Positions 40,587 through 51,892 of a stretch of DNA of 64,000 bases are shown piece after piece. Position numbers and translations under genes: made by a program. Position 1 is the stretch's first letter. Every line of letters begins with the position of its first letter. The notes under the pieces are model-generated. The model did no database searches and was not told where the DNA came from. It saw only the letters and a list, made by a program, of their open reading frames with translations. The stretch lies in the NCBI GenBank assembly GCA_030142905.1, contig JASJOG010000217.1, forward strand, positions 186,001 through 250,000, written 5' to 3'. The stretch is from Heliopora coerulea (lineage: Eukaryota > Cnidaria > Anthozoa > Scleralcyonacea > Helioporidae).

Positions 40587-42270
40587 GGAGTCTGAGCAGT
40601 CATTTATGCAGTCGTGAAGCAGAGCACAGGTACGATGCAACAACTGGTGGCAGCGAAAAGTCATTTAGCCAAGAAAGGGCTAACTATACCTTGCCTCAAC
40701 CTTGTAGCAGCTCACATGGCTACCAATTTGATGATGAATGTGAGGAATGCTTTGGATAACGTGTCTATAACAAGTCTGTATGGCTGAATGGATAGCACGG
40801 CTGCTTTACACTGGATCAAAGGTAATGGCCAGTACAAGCAATTCGTCGTGAACAGAGTCACCAAGATCCGGCAGCACAAGGACATCCAGTGGAGATATGT
40901 CCCGACTGGCGGGAATCCTGCTGACATAGCAAGCAGAGGAGGCCAAATCAGGTCCTGTGTGGCTTCAGAGCAAGCAGGAATGGCCCGAAGACATAGTAAC
41001 CAAGTCGTCAACAGAAACAGACGACATACAGACTTGATGCTGACGATTTCAACAACCTTTTAGAGAGATGCAACAGCTTACGTCGCATGCTGAGAGTGGG
41101 AGCATGGATCAAGAGATTCATCGACAGCTGCAGAAGTCCAACAAAACATCTCGGTCCTGTAACCACAGAGGAGGTGAGTCACGTACAAGACTGGTGGACC
41201 CGTTGAGTTCAAGAGAGAGAAAGGTAAGAACCACGCTACTCAACGATGAAGGCTCAACTGGATCTTCAACCAAACACCAACAACTTGGAATTGTGCCATG
41301 GCTGAATACAAGGGAAGCATCCAGTATATCTTCCAAACAAAGCCAAGTTTACGGAGATGTTAGTTCAACAGGTTCATCACGAGGTACTCCATGGGGGAGT
41401 GGGCCTCACAATGGCGGCAGTTTGCGAAAAGTATTGGATTCTGAAATTGTGAAGCCTTGTAAAGCATATCTGTAGCAAGTGCAACGGGTGTAAAAGATAC
41501 CATGCACCAGGGATGTTACCGAAAGACCACTCCACCATAGCAACTGCTTTCAAAGTTGTAGGAACAGACTGTGGGTCCAATCAAATATAGGCAAACCAGA
41601 AAGAAGGAAGGAAAGGTATACATAGCAATATTCTCATGCAGTCTTTGCAGAGCAGTACACCTGGAGCTGCTGAAAATGCTCGATTCCGAATCATTTATAC
41701 ATTGTCTCAAGCATTTCACTGCATGGCGTGGAAGACCCCACGTAATCTATTCAGATAATGGAGGGACATTCATTAAAACCAGGAAGTGGATCCAACAACT
41801 GCAAAAAGACGAACATGTACAAGGTCTTCTGGAGAAATACGAAATCATGTGGAAGTTTAATTTGAGTAGAGCCCTCGTGGTGGGGAGGTCAATTCGAGAG
41901 ACTGATCAGAGTCGTGAAAGCTTGTATGTACAAGGTCATTGGGGGAGCAAAGTTATACTGGAAGGAGTTGAGCAAAGCACTACTCGATATTGAAATGCCC
42001 ACATTAACACCAGTGACGTTCTTGTTTCAGCACACTGCGCATCTGCCCAAACAGGAAGGTTGGAGAATTAAAGTAAAGTATCTCAGGAAGAGAGCGAAGT
42101 TTTTGAAGATGTGTAAAGACAGTTTATGGAGGCGGTGGAATCAACAATACCTTACAGCACTTCACGAACGGCATAACCTCACTCACAAGGTGAGCAAGTT
42201 TCACCCTGAAAGAGATGTAGTCATTGTCAAGATAGAAAATAAGAATTGTGGTGCATGGCCTGAAATGTGA
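40587..42270 (+). pseudogene. BEL/Pao RNase H, integrase and C-terminal domain
   Basis: RNase H resumes after the hAT-like element: [31 protein letters not shown] and [18 protein letters not shown]. The integrase shows GPIKYRQTRKKEGKVYIAIF, AVHLELL, RGRPHVIYSDNGGTF (second Asp) and an out-of-frame Glu region near 41.88 kb, then KACMYKVIGGAKLYWKELSK. The end has LWRRWNQQYLTALHERHN and RDVVIVKIENK, the DUF5641-type domain of BEL/Pao. Many frame breaks. Confidence 0.85.
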
Positions 42271-42378
42271 CGTAAAGGCAACTGCAGGGCGACCAAGATT
42301 AAACCCGGAGGCACAGGAATACTGACCAAAAAAGGACACGGCTGTAGCAGCAGAGTTCAGACTGAAGGAAGAGGAATG

Positions 42379-42512
42379 TGTTAAGAACGTTTGATGTATT
42401 TACTATTTAGAAGTTTATCTTACTTGAACAGTCAATTAAGACAATTGTTCTAGCATAGTTGTAATTGTCTATTTGTTTAGTTAGTGAATTAGTTCAAACA
42501 TTTGTAAAGCTA
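42379..42512 (+). repeat. Start of BEL/Pao 3' LTR or 3' UTR, split by Polinton-2
   Basis: Begins TGTTAAGAACG just after the last BEL coding frame. Its last six bases (AAGCTA, 42507-42512) are duplicated as AAACTA at 61642-61647 beyond Polinton-2, and the sequence continues from there. The matching 5' LTR is absent, so LTR identity is not proven. Confidence 0.45.
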
Positions 42513-42863
42513 AGTAGTATGCAAAATATCAGTTTTGGCGCATTTTTTTTCATCACTGTTTTTTTTTAATTTTTTGTAAGTGTAACAGGGGAATCCCTGG
42601 GTGTGGTGCATTTTTTCATCACTTTTTTCCCCAAGTGTCAAAGGGGATTTCCCGCTATTAAAATAATCTACACCCACATACCCAGAAACTGTCAATCAAA
42701 TGATGACATCACTTCCAGTTGAGAATATGTAGATAAAAGTTAAAAAATAAAATGACAAATATTTATGGATATTCTGAAAATTCATTAATAAAAGAAAAAT
42801 TAAAAGAATATGCTCCAAAGAAAAAATTTTATAAAATAATGCATATAGATATGAATAAATCTA
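42513..42863 (+). repeat. Left TIR of Polinton-2
   Basis: Inverted match of about 61290-61641, with small indels. It includes two copies of a CATCACT...AGGGGA-type subterminal unit and the first codons of a fibre-type gene. By eye identity is lower than for the Polinton-1 TIRs, so this insertion is older. Confidence 0.85.
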
Positions 42864-42868
42864 TATAG
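42752..42868 (+). pseudogene. Truncated start of a fibre-type gene inside the TIR
   Basis: 39 codons opening YGYSENSLIKEKLKEYAPK, ending MNKSI and stop. The full version reads leftward from 61435 at the other end of the element. The TIR copy lacks about 8 residues and stops where the TIR ends. Confidence 0.7.
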
Positions 42869-42871
42869 ATG

Positions 42872-43001
42872 TATTTTTTTTTCATCACTGTTTTTTATCA
42901 AATTTTCCCCAAGTGTCACAGGGGAATTCCCTTTTTAAAATAATCCACACCCACATACTCAGAATCAGTCAATCAAATGAGATAAAAAAACGCATATCAA
43001 A
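42872..43001 (+). repeat. Duplicate of the Polinton-2 subterminal unit
   Basis: TTTTTCATCACTG through ATAATCCACACCCACATACT and the AGTCAATCAAATGA run repeats 42545-42705. It lies inside the TIR and directly upstream of the PolB stop. Confidence 0.8.
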
Positions 43002-46000
43002 TTAAAATAATGATTCATAATATTCATAATTTTTATCAAGATAATTTAAGTATTCTTCATTATTTTCTTGTGTTAAATATTTTTCTAAATTTTCTTCAAA
43101 TAACATTTGTTTGTGTTTATGGTGTCCAATCGCTAACGTATTGATTTTATCATCTAAAACTATTCTTTTATCATTATTTGCTGACAATGCAATTTTATTA
43201 ACAGTTTCAGTAAATAATTCATGATTTCTATGTCTTATTAAATTCATTTTTCTCATAATAAACAGTCTTTATCATTTTGAAATGTTACATTTGTTCTTAT
43301 AACATTTTTCTTAACACCTTCACATTTCTTTTCTTCCTTGTTGTCAACCATTAAATATGAATATAATTTTGATCTTAACCCAACCCACTCCCAAATTTGT
43401 TTTCCACCACATTCATCTTTCATCATTCCAATAACTTTTTTATTTAATCCAGTTGGAATTCCGCTTTCACGATTTTTTGGATAATTTGAAGTGTCAAACA
43501 TTTTTTCAACATCCAAAGATATGTCTTTATAAAAATCATCAGTTTTTATTTCATAAGCAAGTGAATCTGTATCTGTGAATAATAATTTTGCATTTTCAAC
43601 AATTGTAATGAAAATCAAACATTAAAGTCTTACTCAAATCTAATATACTCATTCCTAAATATATTGGTTTGTTGGGTTTTAATTTTATTTTTTTCATATG
43701 CACTGCAATTAAATTTTCACTAAAAATTGTTACTTTATCAAAATTAATTTTTTAAAATAATTTTAATGCTTTTTCTTCTGTTTAGCAATTTTATATCAAC
43801 CCAATTTCTCAAATTTTCCATAGTTTTTCCAAAAAAGTCTTTTTCAAAATCATTTTTTGCATTAGTTCTGAGATTTGTATTGAAAGTTATATATTTTTCT
43901 AACCATGTTTCTTCATAGAATTTTTGTCATTTTTAATCCAAGACTTTCATATTGTTTCAAGTTTTTATGATGTAAAACATATTTTTCTTTATTCCTAAGA
44001 GTAGGAATTAATTTTTGCACACCTCCAACTTTTGATCTCTCTGGAGCTAATGAATAGTCATTATGAAGATCATGCAACTCCTGTGGATATTCCAAATCAA
44101 CTTCCAAAATACAAGGAATACCTCCTGTTTCACAGTTTTTCCAATTTTCCACAGCATGTTTCACGATGCCCAACTCCTCATTTGTCATCCATTTAAAATC
44201 TTTCACAGGAAGTGGTTTACTCATTGCCCACCCATATAAATTATTTGCATCCAAATATGGAAGATATATTTTCTCCTCTTCTGGACTGTATTTTTCTTTC
44301 ATATAAGGATTATTTGCTTTTGCATATCTTTTTTTTAACCATTGATACACCTCCTCTAATTCCTTTTTCAATCATGAGATATATTTCAGGATCTGATAAT
44401 AATTCTAATTTCACTTTGGTCATTTTTAACATTGCATCCCTTGCAAGTCCTGGAGAAGTATAATACCAAGCTGGGTCTAATTCATAATTTTCCTTACAAA
44501 CTTTTCCAAAACTTTCAAGAACATCTGCTAATAACACATCTGTCTTCAAATATAAATCATGATAATCTTTAATATTTTTCATTTTAAATTCTTCCCAAAC
44601 TTTCTGTGCATGATCATAATCTTCATCTGTTACATTTTTATCATCCAACTTTGAATAAAATTTTTCTTTTTCTGCTAATTTTGTTTCTTCTAATTTTTCT
44701 AAAGAATCAAACCAATCATAAGGAAAGATACCTTTTCTTAATAATAATTGTTTTTCTTCTTCATTTTTATCTAAATTTTTCACCAAGTTTCCTAATGCTG
44801 TTGACATGAATTTAAAACTATCTATAAATCTAAGTTGTCTTTTTACATCTATCCATTCTTTGATTTTATACTTTACATTTCCAAATATAGTTTCTCCAAC
44901 TTTGTCAGCTAAGCTGTCTTCTTTTATTTTTATCACATTTTTCATTTCTTCTTTTCTGATTATTTTTTCTTTTGTAAATGAAATATATTTTTCTTCTGTT
45001 TTTGGAATACAATACTCCCCTCTGTGATTCCTAGATTTTTAATAAATAAATGACTATCATAATTTTGTAAATTGTGAAATATAACTGGAATAAAATTTGG
45101 CTTTTTCATTCTTAAATTACATTGATTATGTGCAGAGTCTATATTTTCCAGTAAAATGACAATGATCTCTAACTTTATCTTTAAGGAGGTTGCTCAGTTC
45201 CCTCACTGTTTTTTCATTTTTTGTTTTTCAAATTTTTCTCCGCATGCATAACAATGTGTTGATTTTTCAAACTCTTCATCCTTTTCTCTAAATATCATTT
45301 TTTTTAGGAAATTTAAAAATTTCATGTATTTTTTTTAATTTCATCTTCTAAACTTTTTACAAATATGATGGAAATACCTTTGCAAGCGTCCTCCTCTGCA
45401 TGTTTTTTTTGTATATTTTACTAATATTGGTTTAAGCACATTATCATCAAAACATTTTACTAAATAACAATATCCAGATGGTTAATGTTTTTTATATTGT
45501 TTTGTATTATCACCTATCTCCTTCTCCATAGGTTTTAAAGAACATTCAAAATCTGCATAACTTACAATTGGAACATTATGCATTCTTTCAAAATGCGAAA
45601 ATTTTAATATATCATTCTTACTTTTTTTTGTGGAAATTCAGTTTTTACACAATCATAATTTGAACAATATCCTAAATGATTTTCAAGAGATTTTTGTGAA
45701 TTGAAATGTTGTAAACAATAATGACAAAAGCATGTTTTACATTTCTTTTTGGTTACTTGAGATTTTAATAATCTACTCATATTGTTAATCAAGCAATAAT
45801 GTTCATTCCCACACATGTCAGCTTCACTGTCATCGCTTATTAATAAAAGATTAATTGTTTTTTTCATATTTTTCCTTAGGAACTCTTAAAATATAAATTT
45901 CATGTTTTTCTTCATTTTGTCCAAAACTTTTTATCAAATATTTATTATAACCCAACAAAACAATCCCAATATTTTTTTTTTTTTTCAAATCTATCAATAT

Positions 46001-47966
46001 CTTTAAATTCAGATGGAAAAAGAACTCCTTCCCAATTGATTTTTCCAGCTTGCAATTTTAGAGATTTTGTAAATCTCTGTGGATCTTTTTCCACAGGATT
46101 CAATGCTCTTGTAATACACCATTTGAAACATTCTTGATCACTTGTTTTTTAAAAAAATCTGGAAGTGGAGTATAACTGTCTCCTCTAATTGGATTACTTT
46201 TTGAGATATTTAAATCCAATTGAATAATTTTATTTAATCTCCAAGGACTTTCTTCTTTTTCAAATTTTTCAATAATTTTATCTTTCATTTTTTGATATAT
46301 TTCTTCAAGATTTGTTCCTTTTAATATAAATTCTTGTTTACTGCTAAAAGGTGCATCATCTACAGTTTCTTTACCAGTAGCAGGATTTGTTTTTATCATT
46401 TCACATATAAGAACCAGTCTTTGTTTTGTATTAGGATTTTCTTTGAATTTTACCAAAACTAAATTTTTTACAAAATCTAAAAAAAATTCAGGAGAATATT
46501 TTTCCTGCACATTTAAAACATATTTTGAAGTAGTTTTATCAAAAGCTGATTTCTCTAGAACAAATTTAAAATAGAGTTTTTAAATTTTAAAATAGACACA
46601 AGCCCTTATTTCAATGGTACATAGGTGGTCAGAAGCCACCGATGCTACTGGTGCTGCAGTGAGGATTATACTGTTAGACTACAGGAAAGGTTTTGATCTA
46701 ACTGATCATCGAATTCTGGTCCAGAAAATCTGTAACCTCTCGATTCCGCCTGGGATTGCACGCTGGGTATGTGACTTTTTGATGGACCGAAAACAATGTG
46801 TGAAGCTTGCAAACGACTGTTATTCAGAATGGGCCGTATACCTTCAGGCATCCCTCAAGGCACCAAACTTGGCCCATGGTTATTCCTGTTAATGATTAAT
46901 GACTTAAGATTCCCCAATGCCAGCAAGTAGAAATATGTCGACAATACGACTGTTGCCGAATTTGTTAAAAAAGGAAACTGCAGCACCATCCAAAGCAACG
47001 CCTTTATTGTGCAGGACTGGACACATGAAAACAAGTTACAACTAAACACAGAAAAGTGCAAGGAGATGATCATCAATTTCAAGAAACAAAAACATTCCTT
47101 TGACCCCATAACTGTGGAAGGAAAGGAACTTGACGTTGTCAACCATGCCAAGATTCTTGGAGTGACCATTTCCAACACTTTAATGTGGAACGATCATATT
47201 AAAAACGTCATAAGGAAGTCTAACAAACGCCTATACTTTATAGTTTTACTGAAACGTGCACATGTACCAATAGAAGATATCATTATGTTCTATTGCACCT
47301 GCATTAGACTTGTGCACCTGTGTTTCACCATTCCCTGTCGAGTTACCAAAGTGACGACCTAGAACGAGTTCAAAAATGCATGCTGTCAATTTTATCTCCA
47401 GGAGAGTCATAGCAGCAAAATCTAAAGAACTTCAAGCTACCAACACTACAAAGCCGGAGACATGATTTGTGTGAAAAACTTTTCAAAAAGATCGTGTGAT
47501 CAATCACACAAATTATACGGATTACTTCCTCAAAGGTACCAACCAAAGTACAATCTTAGGAGAAAGAAAACATTTAATATTCCTCGAACTAATACCAAGC
47601 GTTACCAAAATACTTTTATTCCATCGATGTGCAGCTTGATCAACAATAAACTTTAGAGATTCTATATGTACATTTGTATATGTAGCTTTATTTATACTTA
47701 TTTTATTGTCTTATATTTTTTCCTAATGTGAATTAATTATGCAATTCAGCTACAGGGCTGCGATGTAATTATTTTAATAAACTATCTATCTATCCACCCT
47801 TTTTTCATTTTCTTTGGTCTTCCACATTTTCTTCTAAAATGATCAAATATTGAGTATTTGTTTTTTAATATTATTTTCTTTTGTTTTTTTCTCTTATATA
47901 TTTTGTTGGTTTTAATATTGGAACATCAATGTTTGGAACTGGTTGACCTAAAATAAAATTTGACAT
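43002..47966 (-). pseudogene. PolB of Polinton-2, interrupted by LINE-B
   Basis: The probable N-terminus (ATG 47966) reads MSNFILGQPVPNIDVPIL and has an AT-hook-like CGRPKKMKK (47.81 kb). After the LINE it continues FFLDFVKNLVLVKFKEN (46.48 kb), a Cys-rich finger CFCHYCLQHFNSQKSLENH (45.7 kb), Exo I YADFECSL (45.55 kb), Exo II FHNLQNYDSHLF (45.05 kb), Exo III DYHDLYLKTDVLLADVLESF (44.55 kb), motif A YLDANNLYGWAMSKPLP (44.25 kb) and motif C FTDTDSLAYEI (43.57 kb). Motif B has lost eight codons: FEKDFFGKTMENLRNW at 43.84 kb lacks the KLMNNSVF found in Polinton-1. Many frame breaks. Confidence 0.88.
46590..47796 (+). mobile_element. LINE-B: 5'-truncated L2/CR1/jockey-type LINE
   Basis: RT fragments read rightward: VRIILLDYRKGFDLTDHRIL (first catalytic region), KYVDDTTVAEFVKK (46.93 kb, catalytic YVDD), ENKLQLNTEKCKEMIINF, LGVTISNTLMWNDHIK and KRLYFIVLLKRA. 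The 3' end is a TCTA/TCTATC microsatellite tail after AATAAACTATC (47.78-47.796 kb). It sits in the N-terminal part of PolB-2. Target duplication not identified. Confidence 0.85.
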
Positions 47967-48052
47967 TTTCGTCCTTTATTTATATATATTATTTTTTCTT
48001 AAATGAAAGAATAAAAAAATAAATTTTATCAGTATTAAATATATATAAATAA

Positions 48053-48272
48053 ATGGGTAACAAAAATTCTGCTACTAACAACATAGAAAAAAACAGAAAA
48101 AGTTAATAAAAATAATCATAGAACAAAGTCTTTTAGAATTGAATTATCTTTTGGAAAAGGTGCAGCATGTGTGGAAGGACATGCACAAGTTGGTTATACA
48201 TCAAATACAAAGAAAAGATATGGAAAAAATGCATTTGATAAAAATACAACACAACAACAAAATGTGGGATAA
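48053..48272 (+). pseudogene. Small Polinton-2 gene, unknown
   Basis: About 70 codons, starting after TATATATAAATAAATG and reading MGNKNSATNNIEKNRK, then (after one frame change near 48.10 kb) SFRIELSFGKGAACVEGHAQ. Gly/Asn/Lys-rich with no hydrophobic segment. No counterpart seen in Polinton-1. Possibly a DNA-packing or core protein. Confidence 0.4.
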
Positions 48273-48409
48273 AATGAACATTTTTAATAACTTTTTTCCA
48301 AAATTTATTTTTTTATTTTGGACAAAATCTTAAATGAGAGGGGTTGCTCCCTCCATTTGCTTTCTTTCTCTCACTATTTTAACAATATATAATTTTTCAC
48401 AATAACATC

Positions 48410-48667
48410 TTATATGATTACAAGTTTTAATCTCTCTATTATTTTTTTTAATATTTTAAGATATAGAGCTATGATTTTCTCCTGTAATTTTATAAGAATT
48501 GTTTTCACATTGTTTTTTATCTTTCCTCTACAATAACATTCAAAAGTTTCATCTGAGGGAGATGGTTCTAATCCCAATGCTGTGCATAACTGATTTTTAT
48601 TTAGAGTCATATGATATTTAATTTTTGCCTCTTTTGCAAGTTTTTGTAATTCATGGATAGTAATCAT
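48410..48667 (-). CDS. SAP-like small protein of Polinton-2
   Basis: 85 residues. IHELQKLAKEAKIKYHMTLN then KNQLCTALGL fits a SAP/HeH DNA-binding motif. SDETFECYCRGK matches the YEKYCKGK region of the Polinton-1 gene at 23302-23640. The C-terminal part differs and may be shifted. It is preceded by the same AAAATTGATTTTTTTAAAAG type of leader seen in Polinton-1. Confidence 0.5.
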   Translation of the reverse strand: MITIHELQKLAKEAKIKYHMTLNKNQLCTALGLEPSPSDETFECYCRGKIKNNVKTILIKLQEKIIALYLKILKKIIERLKLVII

Positions 48668-48715
48668 ACTATTTTATTATAAGTATATTTTTCTTTTAAA
48701 AAAATCAATTTTATA

Positions 48716-49099
48716 TCAATTTATAATTTTGTGAAATAAAAATCCACCAGTGAGTCCTGTAAGTGAGACAACAACCAATTGGTATTCTTTCATTTCATTT
48801 GATGGTTGGTAGTAATCCTCTAGTTTTGGTTCTCTTGTTATTTTTCTGAGTTCTTCCAAAGCTTTGTTTGTTTGATTTATATCTGCATTCACATCAGAAG
48901 CTCGTTGTCTAAGCATTTCTATTTTTTCCTTATTATTCACTTGTTCCTCATACCATTTTTCTTTTGCTTTTGATAATTTTTCCATTGCTTCATTGTGACT
49001 TTTGATTTCTTTTTCATAATTGCTGTGATTGAGTTTATTAAATAAGTATCCAGTAAAAGCAACCACATTAAAAATTCCAACTGCAACTACACTCGCCAT
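48716..49099 (-). CDS. Coiled-coil membrane protein of Polinton-2
   Basis: Intact, 127 residues: N-terminal hydrophobic helix (VVAVGIFNVVAFTGYLFNKL), a long coil (KEKIEMLRQRASDVNADINQ) and a C-terminal helix (EYQLVVVSLTGLTGGFLF). Homologue of the broken 22487-22883 gene and a guide for placing its frameshift. The start follows AAATAAATAAAATG. Confidence 0.75.
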   Translation of the reverse strand: MASVVAVGIFNVVAFTGYLFNKLNHSNYEKEIKSHNEAMEKLSKAKEKWYEEQVNNKEKIEMLRQRASDVNADINQTNKALEELRKITREPKLEDYYQPSNEMKEYQLVVVSLTGLTGGFLFHKIIN

Positions 49100-49110
49100 T
49101 TTATTTATTT

Positions 49111-49333
49111 TTATTTTTTATTAAATGGATCAGTAGGTAACCATTTTTTATCTTGTGTATATTTTATTCCAACTGCAGCTGCTAATTTTAATGTTGACAT
49201 AAGATTTTCTGCCATTGTTAATTTTTCTCCCAAAACTTTTTTTAGAAACCATAGAAACACCTACTGCTCCAAAAGTAATTAAAATTGCATCATACAATTC
49301 ATTCATAACTTCTTTTCTATTCATTTCACCCAT
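49111..49333 (-). pseudogene. Small hydrophobic protein of Polinton-2
   Basis: Begins MGEMNRKEVMNELYDAILIT after TTATAAATAAATG. A frame change near 49.23 kb leads into LKLAAAVGIKYTQDKKW and ends TDPFNKK. Homologue of 22251-22484. Confidence 0.65.
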
Positions 49334-49354
49334 TTATTTATAATAAAAAGTTTT

Positions 49355-49722
49355 TTAATCAAAACTATCTAAATTTTTCTTTTTTTGTGTTTTTTCATTT
49401 TTCAAACATTCATTCTTGTCCACTTCCTGGTCTTCTTTGTTTTCTTTGAACAGCTTCTGCTGCTGATCTTTTTCTTCTCATTTGTCCTGTTGGTATGCAA
49501 AGTATAGACCACCAATTGAAGCAACAAATCCTACACCTGCTATGAAATATGTGAAATCTATGTAGTGAGCAAAGCGAACAAGTTCGTCACTTATTTCTCT
49601 TTGGTAAGCCACTTCGTGGTAATTTTTCACAGCTGCTGCTTTTCTTTCCTTTGCTTCTACTCTTCTAGGATATTTAATTTTGCTCGCACCTTCGGTCTTT
49701 TCATCTTTGGTGGATCACTCAT
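49355..49722 (-). pseudogene. Small basic one-helix protein of Polinton-2
   Basis: Starts MSDPPKMKRPKVRAKLNI after TATATATAAAATAAATG. After one frame change, EVAYQREISDELVRFAHYID leads into the helix YFIAGVGFVASIGGLYFAYQ. Stops near 49.5 kb break it. Homologue of 21908-22207. A (TA)n run lies just upstream (49729-49751). Confidence 0.6.
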
Positions 49723-49756
49723 TTATTTTATATATATATATATATATATATATGAT

Positions 49757-51239
49757 TTACTTTATATATATGAAATACTTTGATATCAAAATTCCACCAA
49801 TTACTGACAAAACCAAAATAACACCTAGTTCTGAATTATCTGACATCATTTTGTGTTCACTTTTATTCCCTTCAGTCAGAGTAACAGTGTTCATAGTGTT
49901 CACTTTGTTGCAATCAAAACTATCTAAATGAGGTGTTTTTACAGTGTTCACAGCATTCACTGAATCATCCTGATGAATCCTTTTTGGTCGGTGCTCACTT
50001 CGTTCACTTCCACAATAGTTTATATTTTTATTTAATCCAAATTTTATGTTTTTGGTTGCAAATTTTAACATATTATTATATCCAGGAATGACAGTTTTTT
50101 GAATCATCATGTTAGATGGTAATAACCATAGAGATGGAGAAATTGCAGTGTCTAAAATAACATTTGTGTCAGAAATTGCTAAATTCATATTATTAATCCA
50201 TGTTGATGTATCATAATTTATAATAGAATCTTCAACAATTTGACTAAACACAACTTGTGTTTCTAATGCAGAACCACGATTTCCAACAATACTTTGTCTG
50301 GTTTTACTTTGACTTCATAAAATTGCATAAATATAAGCTTCTATACTTTGATTTAACAAAATTAATCCATCTTTTGTTATTCCATTTGATTTTTTTAAAA
50401 TCTCCAGCTTGACCTACAATTCTTCCATGAAAATCTGGAAAATGTCCTTGTAGAATATCAGCTTTATATTTTTGTAATATGCGATTTCTTGCTTCATTAT
50501 TAGCAGATCTATTTATTCCAACTGCATTACCAACACAATGAGGATCACCTTTTCCAACAATTTCTCCCACAGCTGCTTGTAATTCTCTAGTTATTCTGCA
50601 GATTGTGAAATAAATATGAAATCTCATAAAAGATGTAATTTGTTTTGGAATTTCATCAGAGGGAGTTAAATGTTCTATTGATATTCCACAAACATATGAT
50701 GCAACATAAGCTCCAACTAAAGAATCATCATAATGTTGAAACATATCAAACTTATCTTGTTTTGTGTTTCTAACTTGTTGATTAATTGTTGTATCTAATT
50801 CTGGTAAATCTGAATGAAAATATTCTAAAGTGGAAAGATAAATTTTAAATTTATCCACAGGAAATTCATCCCAGAAATATTATTTTCCGTTTATTGGATA
50901 ATAAGCTTTATGTTTTATACCTTTTGGTAGTGGTTGAATTGTTCCTATAGATCGAAACATTTTTGGAAACTTGTTGCTATCAGCGGGACTGACGTTGGTA
51001 GAGTAAAGATATTTAGTCATATTTTTATCATTTTTAAATGTGTCTGATTTTATATTTGTGGATACAAATTCATTATTTTTGAAAAAAATCTCTGAATCAA
51101 TGAAATTACCATTTTTATCAAAATTTGCAAAAAATTCAAACTTGGCCATGTCTGTATTTGGATACTTTTTCAAAAATTGTTTTTTCATCATATAATCATA
51201 ATTTTTTCCATAATATTTTTTTTCACAAAAATAACTAAT
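49757..51239 (-). pseudogene. Conserved ~480-residue membrane-anchored Polinton protein, Polinton-2 copy
   Basis: N-terminal FLKKYPNTDMAKFEFFANF (51.17 kb). An in-frame TAA at 50880-50882 is followed directly by YFWDEFP. The middle has SYVCGISIEHLTPSDEIPKQ and ITSFMRFHIYFTICRITREL. The C-terminal part (50251-49757) has VFSQIVEDSIINYDTSTWIN, ending in LVLSVIGGILISKYF. It parallels 17175-18593. The start codon is not clear: the region abuts the ATG of the divergent penton gene. Confidence 0.7.
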
Positions 51240-51892
51240 GAATAGACTAACTGTATTTATTGAAGGAAAAAATAAAAGACTAGACTTGGTTAAAACTCTT
51301 ACCATTGATAAAGAAAATCCTGAAATATTTTTAAAATCAGCAACAGTTTATTGGGATTACAATAATGTTTTCAGTTCACTTAATGAAACGCTCACATATG
51401 ATGGAAATAATATGTCAATTAATCCTGGATATTGGACATTTGATATGCTAGCAGAGAAATTTTAAAATATTGGAAAAATAACTTTGACAAAGACTTCAGA
51501 AAATGGAAATTGTGTTATTACATCTGATAAAGACATAAATCTGAAAAATCTAGGTCTTATGTTGGGATTCACAAAAAAATACAAGTGTTGAAAGTGATAA
51601 TATGGTTGACATCAATTGCAGATTAAAATATATATCAATTTGCTGTGATGCAGTAGACAAATCTAAAAATTTTTATGAAGGAAAAACAAGTTGTATGATT
51701 ACTTAAGTACCAATAACCATGAATCAAACTCTGAAAGGATCAGTAACACATTTCAGCAATGTGGACAGCAGAGCAAGTATTAATAAAGGACAATGTAATC
51801 CTATTAATTCCAATGTTATACAAATAGGAAGCAAGTCGCAGACAAGCTGCTCCTTACTTTTAGAATTATATATTATACAAAAAATAAATGAA
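51238..51892 (+). pseudogene. Probable penton of Polinton-2
   Basis: Opens MNRLTVFIEGKNKRLDLVK, then VYWDYNNVFSSL and NPGYWTFDMLAEKF, where a TAA (51463-51465) ends the frame. LKNLGLMLGF, RLKYISICCDAVDKSKNF and MNQTLKGSVTHFS follow in other frames. Homologue of the intact 18599-19264 gene, but here it lies next to the integrase and reads the same way. Confidence 0.6.

Larger units (their letters stand above)
35958..42506 (+). mobile_element. BEL/Pao LTR retrotransposon, 5'-truncated, interrupted
   Basis: Pol reads rightward: RT (36000-36983), RNase H (40587-41063), integrase (about 41.5-41.99 kb) and the post-integrase domain (to 42.27 kb). A hAT-like transposon (36984-40580) splits RT from RNase H. 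Downstream the 3' untranslated or LTR region (from TGTTAAGAACG, 42379) is cut by Polinton-2 and continues at 61648. No gag or 5' LTR is present. Confidence 0.8.
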
